From: Streptomyces sp. NBC_01237
GTDB lineage: Bacteria; Actinomycetota; Actinomycetes; Streptomycetales; Streptomycetaceae
Reading direction: 5' to 3'
Assembly (NCBI RefSeq): GCF_035917275.1
Contig: NZ_CP108508.1
Span: forward strand, 3,162,001-3,226,000
DNA length: 64,000 nucleotides
A program made the position numbers and the translations under genes. The notes under the pieces were generated by a model. That model saw only the letters and a program-made list of their open reading frames with translations, ran no database searches and was not told the DNA's origin. This document shows positions 6,949-16,849 of this stretch, one piece after another; positions within the stretch are counted from its first letter, which is position 1; every line of letters starts with the position of its first letter.

Positions 6949-9900
6949 TTGAACCACCCAAACGTGACGGGCAGTTCGGGCGACTCGTCCGTCATCCAGA
7001 CAATCATCGAGCAGTCGACGCGCGTCCTGGAGACGTACCGAGTCGATCCGGGACTGATTCTGGAGCACGCCAACGGTGAGCGGCGGATCACCCAGGGCGG
7101 ATACGGCGACCGGCAGTTGTTCGAACTCGTCCAGAATGCGGCCGACGAGATCGCCGACTCCCCCGGTGGGAAGGTGCAGGTCGTTCTCACGAACACGCAC
7201 CTCTACTGCGCGAACGGAGGAACAGCGGTCACGCCGCAGGGCGCGGAGACCATTCTCCGGATGGGTGTGTCGAAGAAGCGCGGGGGCCAGATCGGACGAT
7301 TCGGGGTCGGCGTGAAGTCGATTCTGGCCGTCACCGACACTCCTCAGTTCTTCAGCACGTCCGGCTCGTTCGGATTCGACCGGGGATGGTCCTACGAGGA
7401 GATCAGGAAGGCGCGCGGCGGCGCGGCCGACGAGGAGTTCGAGGCGCCGGTCCTGCGGATGGCCCGTCCGCTGGACGTCGAGAAGGAGCGGGCGTCGGAC
7501 TCGGTGCTGGCCGGACTGCTGGACTGGGCCACCACCGTGGTGCGACTTCCCCTGCTGCCGGGGGCCGCGGAACGTCTCGGCCACGACATCCACACCTCCG
7601 CGAACAAGCCCGAGGTCCAGCGGGAGTTCCCCGCCCGGTTCCAGCTCTTCTCCCACCATGTGGGGACGGTGGTCCTGGAGGACCGTCGATCCATGCCGCA
7701 GGTCCGCCGTGAGATCACGGTCGAGCACGAGGGTTTCGTCCACACCATCCACGAGACGCGTACCGGCAAGCCGGATGCGCGGTCCACCTGGAAGGTCTTC
7801 GCCCACGCCCACCGCCCCACCGAGGTGGCCAGGGCCAGCGCGGGCGAGATGCACGACCGGGGGACGATCGACATCGCGTGGGCCGTTCCCGAGTACACCG
7901 GTGACACCGTGCTCACCGCTCCCAAGGGGCGTGGCCAGTTCTGGTCGTTCTTCCCGACCAAGTACCCGATGACCCTGGGCGGGATTCTCAACGGCGCCTG
8001 GAAGACGAACGAGGACAGACAGAACCTTCTGGACTCCAGCCCCTTCAACCAGGAGATCATCCAGGTCGCGGCGCGGCTGGTGGTCGAATCGCTTCCGCAG
8101 TTGGCTCCCGCCGAGGACCCGGGTGCCTATCTGCCCCTCCTGCCCGGCCGGCCCAGGGATTCGGAGACCCTGAACTGGGCGGACAAGTATCTGACCGAAC
8201 AGATCTGGAAGTTGACGGCCCAGCTTCCCTCCCTCCCCGATCAGGACGGTGTCCTGAGGATCCCCCGGGATCTGCGGATCCACCCGGCCCCGGTGAGGAA
8301 GGTCCCGCTCAAGCTCGAATGGCTCCGCATGTGGAACGCCCACCCCGGGCGCCCCTCGGACTGGATCCACCCCTCGGTGGAGGCCGCCGAGTTCCGCCCC
8401 GGCAAGGTGGGACACATCCTCGACGAGACCCGCCAGGGCCGGGCCACCGTCCGGGAATGGCTGGAGGCCCTGGTCACCGACGGCACGGCCGAGGCCTCCG
8501 CCGTCGCGATCCGTATCCTCGCCGCGATGATCCGTGAGGCGTCCCCGTTCGCGGCCGAGGCCCGAGCCGCTCGCATCGTGCTCACCGAGGAGAGCGGGAT
8601 GGTGCCCGCCGTCGTGGGCAAGGTCTTCCGCCGGGCCGTTCAGGACGGCCTTCGGGACGGGACGACGTATGTCGATCAGAAGCTGTCCGAGGATCAGTCC
8701 CTGATCAGCGATCTCAACGAGATCGGCATCCGCGAGGCGGACTCCCGAGGACGCTTCATCGGCGTCCTCGAACAGGGTTTTGACAACTACGGTCCGCAGG
8801 ACTGGGCACGTTTCTGGGAGCTGTTCCACAGCGCCGGCGGCAGTCAGGTCAGTGGAGAGGTCAGCGCCCGCGTCCCCGACCCGATGGCGACCCTGTACGT
8901 ACGGACGGTCGACGGTCGTTTCCACCCCATGCGGGACTGCCTGCTCCCGGGGGACGTGGTGCCCGGTGACGGAAGCCGGGACGGCTCGGTCGCCGTGGAC
9001 CTGCGGTTCCATTCCGACGACAGGATGGTCTTCCACGAGTTCGGCCTGCGCGCACTGCCGACGACCAGTCACCGCCCGACGGACGAGCAGTGGTACGAGG
9101 AGTACCGAACGGCCATGTACGAGAGCTACTGCCGGACGTTGAGCAGCAGCGCCGGTCGCCCTTCGTTCAACAGGCTCAAGTTGGAGGGCTCCCCCATCGG
9201 GGGGCCGCTGCACCTCCTGGAACGGCTGTCGGAGGAAGGCAGAGGTGCGTTCGTCAAGGCGCTGCCCGACGCGAGTGTCATCGACACCTGGACCATGCAG
9301 TTCGGCGTCCAGGTCTCCACACGCAAGACCGTCTACTCCCCCTTGCGGTGGATGCTCGCCCGACACGGCAGGGTGCCCACCTCGCAGGGTGTCGTGCCGC
9401 TCGCCGGCGCGGTGGGCCCGCAGCTCCGCGGCTACGCGGATGTCCTTCCCGTCGCGGACATCAGTGCGGAGAAGGCACGGAAGCTGCACCTTCCGACCGT
9501 GGTGGAGGACGTCCCCGCGAAGCAGTGGACCCGCCTGCTCGAACAGCTCGGCACCAGCGACGACGACACCTTCGTCGGTCGTACGTACGTGATGCTGACC
9601 CGCCTCGAAGTCGACTTCCCCGAGGGGGAACTCACCCGTTGCCGAGTCGGATCGGAGTGGTCCGCACGCGAGGACCACGAGATCGCCGTCGCGGCGACCG
9701 ACGCGGAGTACCGCGCGCTTCGCGCGGAACAGCTGCCCGCCCTGTTCGCCGGGAGCCCGGAGGACGCCGCGCTCCTGGTCAAGACGTGGGGCATGCTGCG
9801 CTACGCCGACGTGATCAGCAAGGAGATCCGGCATGTGGGGATCGGCGAGCCCACGCTCCTGCAGGACGAGTTCCCCACGCTCCGCCGGCGCATGGGGAAC

Positions 9901-11718
9901 TCCATCAACAACTACACACTGCAGCCGTGCTCCGAGCTGGAGGAGCTGATCCGAACTCCGCAAGGCACCCGGGCCACGTCTCTGAGCAGCGCCCTCCAGG
10001 GCACCACCGTCCTCGTCCTGGAACCCGAGGATCGACTGGCCGCCCTGGTGGCGGTGGATCGCGAACTGCGCTGGGGGCTGAAGGAAGCGGGGTGCCGAGC
10101 GGTTCTCGACGCGCAGGAACGGCAGGAGACCGATCAGCAGCTCCAGGCCGCCCTCCGCCGGGTCCGGGAGGCGGAGAGCGTCGAGGAGAAGCTGGAACTG
10201 CTCATCGGGGCGGACGCGTTGCGCGCGGGCCTGCCGCCGGGTCTGATGGAGAGCGAGCGAGCCGAACTCGGCGATGTCGATCCCTCGGCCCGTCGCATCG
10301 CGCGGATGGCGTACAACGCCCACGGTGACAGCGTCCTGCACATGCACACCCGCGATCTCCTGTCCGCCTACCCGAGCCATGCCCCGTCGGGCTTCACCGG
10401 CTCCTCGTCCGCGGTGAGGTTCGTGTCGGAGTTCGGCTTCCCCGACTCCTTCGCCGGCACCAGGACCCCCTCCCTGGCTCCGCGGGTCGAGGTTCCGGGC
10501 CCCACGGAGTTCCCCCGTCTGCACGACTACCAGGAACGCCTGGCCACGAAGGTCTTCGCGATGCTGGACCGGTTCACCCCGCAGCGTGGGATGCTGTCGC
10601 TGCCCACCGGCGCGGGCAAGACCCGGGTGGCGGCCGAAGCGGTCATTCGTTGGGTCAAGCAGATGGGCGAACTGGAAGGTCCCATTCTCTGGATCGCCCA
10701 GACCGAGGAACTCTGCGAACAGGCCGTTCAGAGCTGGAGTTTCGTCTGGTCGAAGGTGGGAGCCGAATCCCCGCTGACGATCAGCAGGCTGTGGACGACC
10801 AACGAGGCGGGGCCGGTCGGCGACCGACCTCATCTCGTGGTCGCGACGGACGCGAAGCTCCGCAACTGCCTGGGCGAGGACGCGTACGCCTGGCTCCGGC
10901 AGGCGTGTCTCGTGATCGTCGACGAGGCGCACGTGGCGATCTCTCCGCAGTACACGGAGATCCTCGCGCACCTCGGTCTCACCTCCCGCGAGACACGGCG
11001 TCACCTGCTCGGACTCACCGCCACCCCGTTCCGCAACACCAACGACGAGGAGACCCGGCGCCTGGTCCAGCGTTTCGGCGCCCAGCGACTCGACGACGGG
11101 ATCTTCGCCTCGGACGACGCGTACGCGGAGCTTCAGGAGCTCGGCATGCTGGCGAAGGTCACCCACCGCGAACTGCTCGGTGGGACGATCGAGTTGACCA
11201 ACGACGAGAAGCATCGGGCCGATCAGATGAGCCTGCTGTCGAAGGCCGCCGAGCAGCGTCTCGCCGACGACCACGACCGCAACAGGCGCATTCTCGAAGA
11301 GATCGAGGCCATGCCCGCCGACTGGCCGGTGCTGGTCTTCGCCACGTCCGTCGCTCACGCCAAGTTCCTCGCCGCGAAGCTCAAGGACCGGGGCATCACC
11401 GCCGTCTCCGTGGACTCCGCCACGGCGGCGGGCGAACGAAGGAGGAGCATCGACGACTTCCGCCGGGGTCGAGTGCGCGTGCTCACCAACTACGGTGTCC
11501 TGACGCAGGGGTTCGACGCGCCTGCCACCCGCGCCGTCGTCATCACCCGCCCCACCTACAGCCCGAACGTGTACCAGCAGATGATCGGTCGTGGTCTGCG
11601 CGGTCCCGGCAACGGAGGCAAGGAGACCTGCCTCATCCTGAACGTCCGGGACAACATCACCAACTACGACAAGGCGCTCGCCTTCACGCGGTTCGAGCAC
11701 CTGTGGAGGGCCAAGTGA
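6949..11718 (+). CDS. GHKL/sacsin-like ATPase fused to an SF2 DEAH helicase (1589 aa)
   Basis: A giant two-headed protein. The N-terminus has an Hsp90/sacsin-type nucleotide fold: QLFELVQNAADEI with Asn63, and a GRFGVGVKSIL lid near 116-126. The C-terminal 400 residues are an SF2 helicase: Walker A LPTGAGKT with Lys1224, DEAH at 1325-1328, a motif V-like LTQGFDAPATRA, and motif VI QMIGRGLRG near 1544-1552. About 1000 residues between them carry no motif I recognise. TTG at 6949 is taken as start; a GTG at 6964 is possible. Its stop overlaps the next start by 4 nt (GTGA). Fusion of an Hsp90-like ATPase to a translocase recalls other very large defence proteins, but I cannot name a family. It could be the sensor or motor of the DISARM-like locus. 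Confidence 0.85.
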   Translation: MNHPNVTGSSGDSSVIQTIIEQSTRVLETYRVDPGLILEHANGERRITQGGYGDRQLFELVQNAADEIADSPGGKVQVVLTNTHLYCANGGTAVTPQGAETILRMGVSKKRGGQIGRFGVGVKSILAVTDTPQFFSTSGSFGFDRGWSYEEIRKARGGAADEEFEAPVLRMARPLDVEKERASDSVLAGLLDWATTVVRLPLLPGAAERLGHDIHTSANKPEVQREFPARFQLFSHHVGTVVLEDRRSMPQVRREITVEHEGFVHTIHETRTGKPDARSTWKVFAHAHRPTEVARASAGEMHDRGTIDIAWAVPEYTGDTVLTAPKGRGQFWSFFPTKYPMTLGGILNGAWKTNEDRQNLLDSSPFNQEIIQVAARLVVESLPQLAPAEDPGAYLPLLPGRPRDSETLNWADKYLTEQIWKLTAQLPSLPDQDGVLRIPRDLRIHPAPVRKVPLKLEWLRMWNAHPGRPSDWIHPSVEAAEFRPGKVGHILDETRQGRATVREWLEALVTDGTAEASAVAIRILAAMIREASPFAAEARAARIVLTEESGMVPAVVGKVFRRAVQDGLRDGTTYVDQKLSEDQSLISDLNEIGIREADSRGRFIGVLEQGFDNYGPQDWARFWELFHSAGGSQVSGEVSARVPDPMATLYVRTVDGRFHPMRDCLLPGDVVPGDGSRDGSVAVDLRFHSDDRMVFHEFGLRALPTTSHRPTDEQWYEEYRTAMYESYCRTLSSSAGRPSFNRLKLEGSPIGGPLHLLERLSEEGRGAFVKALPDASVIDTWTMQFGVQVSTRKTVYSPLRWMLARHGRVPTSQGVVPLAGAVGPQLRGYADVLPVADISAEKARKLHLPTVVEDVPAKQWTRLLEQLGTSDDDTFVGRTYVMLTRLEVDFPEGELTRCRVGSEWSAREDHEIAVAATDAEYRALRAEQLPALFAGSPEDAALLVKTWGMLRYADVISKEIRHVGIGEPTLLQDEFPTLRRRMGNSINNYTLQPCSELEELIRTPQGTRATSLSSALQGTTVLVLEPEDRLAALVAVDRELRWGLKEAGCRAVLDAQERQETDQQLQAALRRVREAESVEEKLELLIGADALRAGLPPGLMESERAELGDVDPSARRIARMAYNAHGDSVLHMHTRDLLSAYPSHAPSGFTGSSSAVRFVSEFGFPDSFAGTRTPSLAPRVEVPGPTEFPRLHDYQERLATKVFAMLDRFTPQRGMLSLPTGAGKTRVAAEAVIRWVKQMGELEGPILWIAQTEELCEQAVQSWSFVWSKVGAESPLTISRLWTTNEAGPVGDRPHLVVATDAKLRNCLGEDAYAWLRQACLVIVDEAHVAISPQYTEILAHLGLTSRETRRHLLGLTATPFRNTNDEETRRLVQRFGAQRLDDGIFASDDAYAELQELGMLAKVTHRELLGGTIELTNDEKHRADQMSLLSKAAEQRLADDHDRNRRILEEIEAMPADWPVLVFATSVAHAKFLAAKLKDRGITAVSVDSATAAGERRRSIDDFRRGRVRVLTNYGVLTQGFDAPATRAVVITRPTYSPNVYQQMIGRGLRGPGNGGKETCLILNVRDNITNYDKALAFTRFEHLWRAK

Positions 11719-13628
11719 CCGACGCCTACCTCGACAGCCCGCCCCTCACCGAGGAGCAGCAGGCGGTGGTCGACCACCCCTGGGACACCAGGTTGTTGGT
11801 CACTGCGGGTGCAGGCGCCGGTAAGACACACACCCTGGTCCGCCGTCTCGACGCCCTCATGAGCGACGAGGACGAGGCTCTGGAGGCCGGTGAGATCCTG
11901 GTCCTCAGCTTCTCCAGGGCGGCGGTCCGGGAGCTGCGCGAGCGGATCGCCGCGCACGCCACCGAGGCTCGTCGGGTCAGGGTCCAGACCTTCGACTCAT
12001 GGGCGTACAGCGTGCTGCGGAGCGAGCAGCCGGACCGTGACTGGGGTGCTCTCCGTTTCGACGAGCGGATCAGGGAGACCACCGAGGCCATTCTGCGAGG
12101 AGCGGTGGAGGCGGGCGAGCAGGGCGCACCCGCCCATGTGGTGATCGACGAGGTCCAGGACCTCGTCGGTGATCGGCGGGACATGGTGGAGACCCTGCTG
12201 GACCGCTTCCAGGAGAGCTGCGGCTTCACCGTGGTGGGCGACGGGGCTCAGGCGATCTTCGGCTTCCAGGTGTCGGACGAGGATGCCCGTGCCGCCGAGA
12301 CGAACTACTTCTTCGACTGGTTGCGCGCCTCCTATCCGGACGACCTGGTGGAGCTGCATCTCTCCACCAACTTCCGGGCACGTACGGACGAGGCCCGCAC
12401 CGCGCTGGCTCTCGGCGGCGCGCTCCGGCAACTGCCGTCGGAGTCGGCGGAGTCCGATGCCGCCGGTGAGGACTATCACCGGAAGCTGACCGACCTGCTG
12501 CGTTCGTGCCCCGATTTCGGTGATCCGGGGGACCCGTTCACCGTCGAGTCGCTGCAGTCGTACCCGGGGACCTGCGCGATCCTCTGCAGGGACAATCGGC
12601 AGACGCTCGTGCTGTCCGACAAGCTGTTCTCGCTCGGGGTCCGCCACCGTGTGCAGCGAGCCCTCCAGGATCGGCCCGTTCCCGCCTGGGTCGCCTCCGT
12701 CCTGCGCGGAACGGGCACCACCACGTTGACCGAGGAACGCTTCCTGGCGCTGCTCTCCGCGAGCCCGGTGGCGCCGGTCGGGGACCGTGCGAGGATCTGG
12801 CGTTCCCTGCGGGGCGCCGCCCGTGCCCCCAGGGGGCTGATGGATGTGTCGGCCGTGCGACGGCTGGTCGCCGAGGGACGGTTCCCCGACGATCTGGCGG
12901 CCGTCGAACCCGCGGACCTGATCGTGTCGACCGTGCACCGTGCCAAGGGCCTGGAATTCGATCGGGTGATCGTGCTCGACCCCGCCCCGATGGCGGAGCT
13001 GCGCAAGCAGCACACCCATGTCGACCCTGCGGCCGAGGCGCGTTCGCTCTACGTCGCGATGACCCGCCCTCGGGACGACCTGTTCCGTATCGAGGCGCCG
13101 GACACGGCGCTGATCCGTCGTGACAGGTCGACCGACCGTTGGTACCTGGGGGGTTGGAAGTCGTACATCCGTGACGGCATCGCCGCCTCGGGGCGCGACG
13201 TGTGCCGGGAGCACCCGCCCGGAACGGACGGATTCTCCGACGACGCGGCGGCCGTGCAGGACTATGTGACGTCGGCGGTGTCCCCCGGAGACGCACTGGT
13301 TCTCCGGGCCCAGCACGAGCTGCCCGTGGCCGCCGACCAGAGCCCCCCGTACACCGTCCTCCACCGGGACCGTCCGATCGCGGTCGTCTCGGAGCGGTTC
13401 CGCAGGGATCTCCACGCCTCCCTGAAGATCAGCAGGACCTGGGACGTCAACTGGCCGGTGGAGATCGAGGGGTTCACGGTGGACTGTCTGGAGAGTGTCG
13501 CCGGAAGCGTCGCCTCCGGCGCCCGCGCGGGACTGGGGGATCACGGCATCTGGACGGTGCCCCGTATGACAGGACTCGGTCGGTACAGGCGAGCCGGGAA
13601 GACCGTGCAGGAAGGCGACGACGCATGA
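11715..13628 (+). CDS. UvrD/Rep-like SF1 helicase (637 aa)
   Basis: A superfamily 1 DNA helicase: Walker A TAGAGAGKTHT with Lys37, motif Ia-like ILVLSFSRAAVRELRERI, Walker B/motif II IDEVQD (Asp145), a VSTVHRAKGLEFDRVIVLD segment and motif VI YVAMTRPRDDL. It lacks a recognisable RecB-type nuclease motif; about 150 residues follow motif VI, ending in a Gly/Arg-rich tail. The GTG at 11715 overlaps the previous stop by 4 nt and is preferred to a much longer frame that runs through the upstream gene. Its stop overlaps the next ATG by 4 nt. It probably unwinds or translocates on DNA together with the flanking SF2 and DrmA-like proteins. Confidence 0.88.
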   Translation: MTDAYLDSPPLTEEQQAVVDHPWDTRLLVTAGAGAGKTHTLVRRLDALMSDEDEALEAGEILVLSFSRAAVRELRERIAAHATEARRVRVQTFDSWAYSVLRSEQPDRDWGALRFDERIRETTEAILRGAVEAGEQGAPAHVVIDEVQDLVGDRRDMVETLLDRFQESCGFTVVGDGAQAIFGFQVSDEDARAAETNYFFDWLRASYPDDLVELHLSTNFRARTDEARTALALGGALRQLPSESAESDAAGEDYHRKLTDLLRSCPDFGDPGDPFTVESLQSYPGTCAILCRDNRQTLVLSDKLFSLGVRHRVQRALQDRPVPAWVASVLRGTGTTTLTEERFLALLSASPVAPVGDRARIWRSLRGAARAPRGLMDVSAVRRLVAEGRFPDDLAAVEPADLIVSTVHRAKGLEFDRVIVLDPAPMAELRKQHTHVDPAAEARSLYVAMTRPRDDLFRIEAPDTALIRRDRSTDRWYLGGWKSYIRDGIAASGRDVCREHPPGTDGFSDDAAAVQDYVTSAVSPGDALVLRAQHELPVAADQSPPYTVLHRDRPIAVVSERFRRDLHASLKISRTWDVNWPVEIEGFTVDCLESVAGSVASGARAGLGDHGIWTVPRMTGLGRYRRAGKTVQEGDDA

Positions 13629-16600
13629 CCGACGACACGAACCCGCACTCCGCGCACTACGAGCTGCGTGACGGCCTTGTCGCACAGCTCCGCAGGGACC
13701 TGCTGGGCCCCGGATCACCCGACGAGGTCCTGACGCAGGACCCGCCGATCACCACCTATCCGATCGGGGTGTTGTTTCCGCGCGCCTCGGACGACGAAGC
13801 CGAGCGGGCACTCGGTGAGGACGCGGCCGAGAACGAGGGTCTGGACGACGCGCCGCTCGCGAGGAGGGGCAGGGACATCGAGGAGTCCGCGCCGGACCTC
13901 GGCGTCGCCCACGTCGGCGACCGGCGCCCCTCGTCCATGGGACTGACGTTCGCCGTCGACCCCTCCGTCTCGCGACGCCTCGTCGTGCGCACGGAAGCCG
14001 CCGTCTACGATCCGGTCGACGCCGAAGGACGTCCTGTCGCCGCCGAGCGCGCCCGGGCCCGCACCGTCTCGGAGCAGAAGGAGCACTGGCGCAGGCGCCC
14101 ACTGACCCTGCGCCCGGAGACCATCGACGTGTCCGTGCCCCGTCGGTATCGGATCGACGATCTGCACGCCGGTGTCGCCGTCGACGTCGTGGTCCGCCCC
14201 GTGGCTCCCGCGAGCGGGACCGTCACGGTGACGGTGACGTTGATCAACTCGCACCTCGTGGGGAAGAGGGCGCTGCAGGACGCCTTCTGCCTGTACCAGC
14301 CCCGCCTCACCGTCACGACGGAGTCCGGCGCCCGGGGCTTCGTCGAGCGCCCCTCCGAGCGGCGGGTGATCGACCCGGAGGTGGCGACGAGCAGGCTGCT
14401 GCACCGTCATGCCCCGACCTTCGCCGTGGGACACGGTTGCTCGGCCGCATGGGACTGGACCCCCGCGCCCATCGGCGAGCCCACCACGGAGCGCGCCGCC
14501 ATCGACACCGTACGGACCGAGTTCGTCCCGGCGCACGATGTGCTGCTGACAGATTCCAACCCCGACATCGACGATTCGGCCCTCACCATGCAGGGCCTGG
14601 CGACCAGGCCCGAGAGCGAGATCCTGGCCGCGCTCAACGATCTGACGGCCGCGTACGCCGATTGGATCGATCGCAAGGAGGCGGAGTCGGGCGCGTTTCG
14701 CGGCACCCCGCACGCGGCACCGGCCCGCACACAGATCGAGCACTGTCGTACGGCCCTCGCCCGGATGCGTCGCGGTATCCGGGTCCTCGGCACCGACAGC
14801 GACGCGATGCGGGCATTTCGGCTGGCCAATCGGGCGATGGCCCAGCAGCGCTCCCGCAGCGAGTGGGTGAAGAAGGGCAGGGAGGGTTCCCCCGATGAAT
14901 CCGTCGGGCGGTGGCGTCCGTTCCAGATCTCCTTCGTGCTCCTGTGCCTCGAAGGGATCGTGGACCCCGGGCACCCGGACCGTTCGGTCGCCGACCTGCT
15001 CTGGTTCCCCACCGGTGGTGGCAAGACCGAGGCGTACCTCGGCCTGATCGCCTTCACCACCTTCCTTCGGCGCATGCGGCTGAAGGAGCACGGAGGGGGT
15101 GTCACCGTCCTCATGCGCTACACGCTGCGGCTGCTCACCCTGCAGCAGTTCGAACGAGCCGCGGCTCTGATCTGCGCCATGGAGCGCATCCGCCTCGGCG
15201 ACGAGCGGACGCTGGGGACGGAACCCATCTCCATCGGCATGTGGGTCGGCCAGTCCGCCACCCCCAACAAACTGTCGGTGGCCGAGGAGAGCCTCGCCGA
15301 ACTGCGGAAGGAGAAGGAACTCCAGGAGAAGAACCCCGTCCAACTGCACGCGTGCCCGTGGTGCGGCACCCGCATGGACGCGCATCAGTACGAGGTCGAC
15401 GAGCCGGCGAAGCGCATGCACGTCCGATGCCCGGACACCTGGTGCGACTTCCACAACGGGCTCCCGGTCCATCTGATCGACGAAGCGGTCTACGACGCGC
15501 GGCCCACGCTGGTGATCGCCACCGTCGACAAGTTCGCCGCCATGCCGTGGCGGGAGCAGACGGCCGCGCTGTTCAACCGCGACCGCTCCGACGGAACCCC
15601 GCCTCCCGAGCTGATCGTCCAGGACGAGCTGCACCTCATCTCCGGTCCGCTCGGAACACTCACCGGTCTGTACGAGACGGCCGTGGACCTGCTGGCCGAC
15701 GAACCCAAGGTGATCGCCTCGACGGCGACGATCCGCCGTGCCTCGGACCAGGGCAGGAAGTTGTTCGCCCGCGAGGTGGCCCAGTTCCCGCCGGCGGGCA
15801 TCGACGCCCGCGACTCCTGGTTCGCCGTGGAGACGCCCAAGGAACGCAAGGCGAGCCGCCAGTACGTCGGTCTGCTCACCCCGAGCACGAGCCAGTCCAC
15901 TCTCCTCATCCGTACCTACGCCAACCTCCTGCACCGGGCGGCGAGGGCCGGGAGCACCGACGAGGTGCGTGACGCCTACTGGACGCTCGTCGGCTACTTC
16001 AACAGCCTTCGGCTGTTGGCCGCCGCCGAGCTGCAGGTCCACGACGATGTCGATGCCTACCTCGGCTACCTTGCCGAACGTGACGGCTGCGAGCAGCGAA
16101 AGATCGTGGAACAGACCGAGTTGACCAGTCGGGCGAACTCCAGTGAGGTACCCAAGCGGCTCAAGCAGGTCGAGCGACGGCTGCCGCATCCCGATGTCGT
16201 GGATGTCCTCCTGGCCACCAACATGATCTCGGTCGGTGTCGACGTGGACCGGCTCGGTCTGATGGCGGTCATGGGGCAGCCGCAGACCACGGCCGAGTAC
16301 ATCCAGGCGACCAGCCGGGTCGGTCGACGCCACCCGGGGCTGGTGGCCGTGATGCTCAACTCGAACCGCTCGCGCGACCGTTCGCACTACGAGAGCTTCC
16401 AGCACTTCCACTCGGCGCTGTACCGCGAGGTCGAGTCGACCAGCGTGACGCCCTTCTCCTCCCGCTCCCGTGAACGCGGTCTGCACGCCGTGGTGGTCGC
16501 GCTCGCCCGGATCCTGATCCCCGCGGCCCGCCCCGACGACGGTGCCGGACGGATCGACGAGTTCCGCGACGAACTGAACCGGATCGTCAGGACTGCGCTC

Positions 16601-16849
16601 CTGGACCGGGTCCAGGCGGTCGACCCGGACGAGTACGCGGCGACGGCCGCCGCGTTCGACGAGTTCGTCGAGTGGTGGGCCGAGGAGGCCGAGCTCCATG
16701 GCGGGCTCACCTACGAGCCCAGGCGGGGCCGGAGGACACCGTCCCTGCTGTGCGCGTTCGACGACGACAACGAGGGTGCGTGGCCCACCCTGTGGAGCCT
16801 GCGCGATGTCGACGCCGAGTCCGCTCTCTTCATGGAGGCAACCCGATGA
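13625..16849 (+). CDS. drmA-like: DrmA-like helicase of a DISARM-type system (1074 aa)
   Basis: Resembles DISARM DrmA: a long N-terminal region (about 440 residues) before a helicase core with the characteristic WFPTGGGKTEAYLG Walker A (Lys467) and a DELH Walker B (667-670). A zinc-knuckle-like insert lies between these: CPWC at 577-580 and CPDTWC at 602-607. The C-terminal lobe has NMISVGVDVDR and motif VI QATSRVGRRHPG (about 894-905). In DISARM, DrmA works with DrmB to bind unmethylated or phage DNA ends. The start overlaps the preceding gene by 4 nt and its stop overlaps drmB by 4 nt, so DrmA and DrmB are translationally coupled. Family membership is a motif-level call; the exact subtype needs a profile search. 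Confidence 0.87.
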   Translation: MTDDTNPHSAHYELRDGLVAQLRRDLLGPGSPDEVLTQDPPITTYPIGVLFPRASDDEAERALGEDAAENEGLDDAPLARRGRDIEESAPDLGVAHVGDRRPSSMGLTFAVDPSVSRRLVVRTEAAVYDPVDAEGRPVAAERARARTVSEQKEHWRRRPLTLRPETIDVSVPRRYRIDDLHAGVAVDVVVRPVAPASGTVTVTVTLINSHLVGKRALQDAFCLYQPRLTVTTESGARGFVERPSERRVIDPEVATSRLLHRHAPTFAVGHGCSAAWDWTPAPIGEPTTERAAIDTVRTEFVPAHDVLLTDSNPDIDDSALTMQGLATRPESEILAALNDLTAAYADWIDRKEAESGAFRGTPHAAPARTQIEHCRTALARMRRGIRVLGTDSDAMRAFRLANRAMAQQRSRSEWVKKGREGSPDESVGRWRPFQISFVLLCLEGIVDPGHPDRSVADLLWFPTGGGKTEAYLGLIAFTTFLRRMRLKEHGGGVTVLMRYTLRLLTLQQFERAAALICAMERIRLGDERTLGTEPISIGMWVGQSATPNKLSVAEESLAELRKEKELQEKNPVQLHACPWCGTRMDAHQYEVDEPAKRMHVRCPDTWCDFHNGLPVHLIDEAVYDARPTLVIATVDKFAAMPWREQTAALFNRDRSDGTPPPELIVQDELHLISGPLGTLTGLYETAVDLLADEPKVIASTATIRRASDQGRKLFAREVAQFPPAGIDARDSWFAVETPKERKASRQYVGLLTPSTSQSTLLIRTYANLLHRAARAGSTDEVRDAYWTLVGYFNSLRLLAAAELQVHDDVDAYLGYLAERDGCEQRKIVEQTELTSRANSSEVPKRLKQVERRLPHPDVVDVLLATNMISVGVDVDRLGLMAVMGQPQTTAEYIQATSRVGRRHPGLVAVMLNSNRSRDRSHYESFQHFHSALYREVESTSVTPFSSRSRERGLHAVVVALARILIPAARPDDGAGRIDEFRDELNRIVRTALLDRVQAVDPDEYAATAAAFDEFVEWWAEEAELHGGLTYEPRRGRRTPSLLCAFDDDNEGAWPTLWSLRDVDAESALFMEATR

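Noticed and set aside
6925..11700. A 1591-codon open frame antisense to the GHKL-helicase gene
   Set aside because: It mirrors the codon bias of the sense gene (third-position GC read backwards). The sense strand has clear ATPase and helicase motifs; the antisense product has none.
11715..13628. RecB/AddA-type helicase-nuclease
   Set aside because: Only helicase motifs are visible; no GxxxDxxD-QxxxY nuclease motif follows and the length (637 aa) is that of a helicase alone.
13715..16699. A 994-codon frame antisense to the DrmA-like gene
   Set aside because: Shadow of a real gene; rich in Arg, Gly and His with no recognisable domain or start signal.
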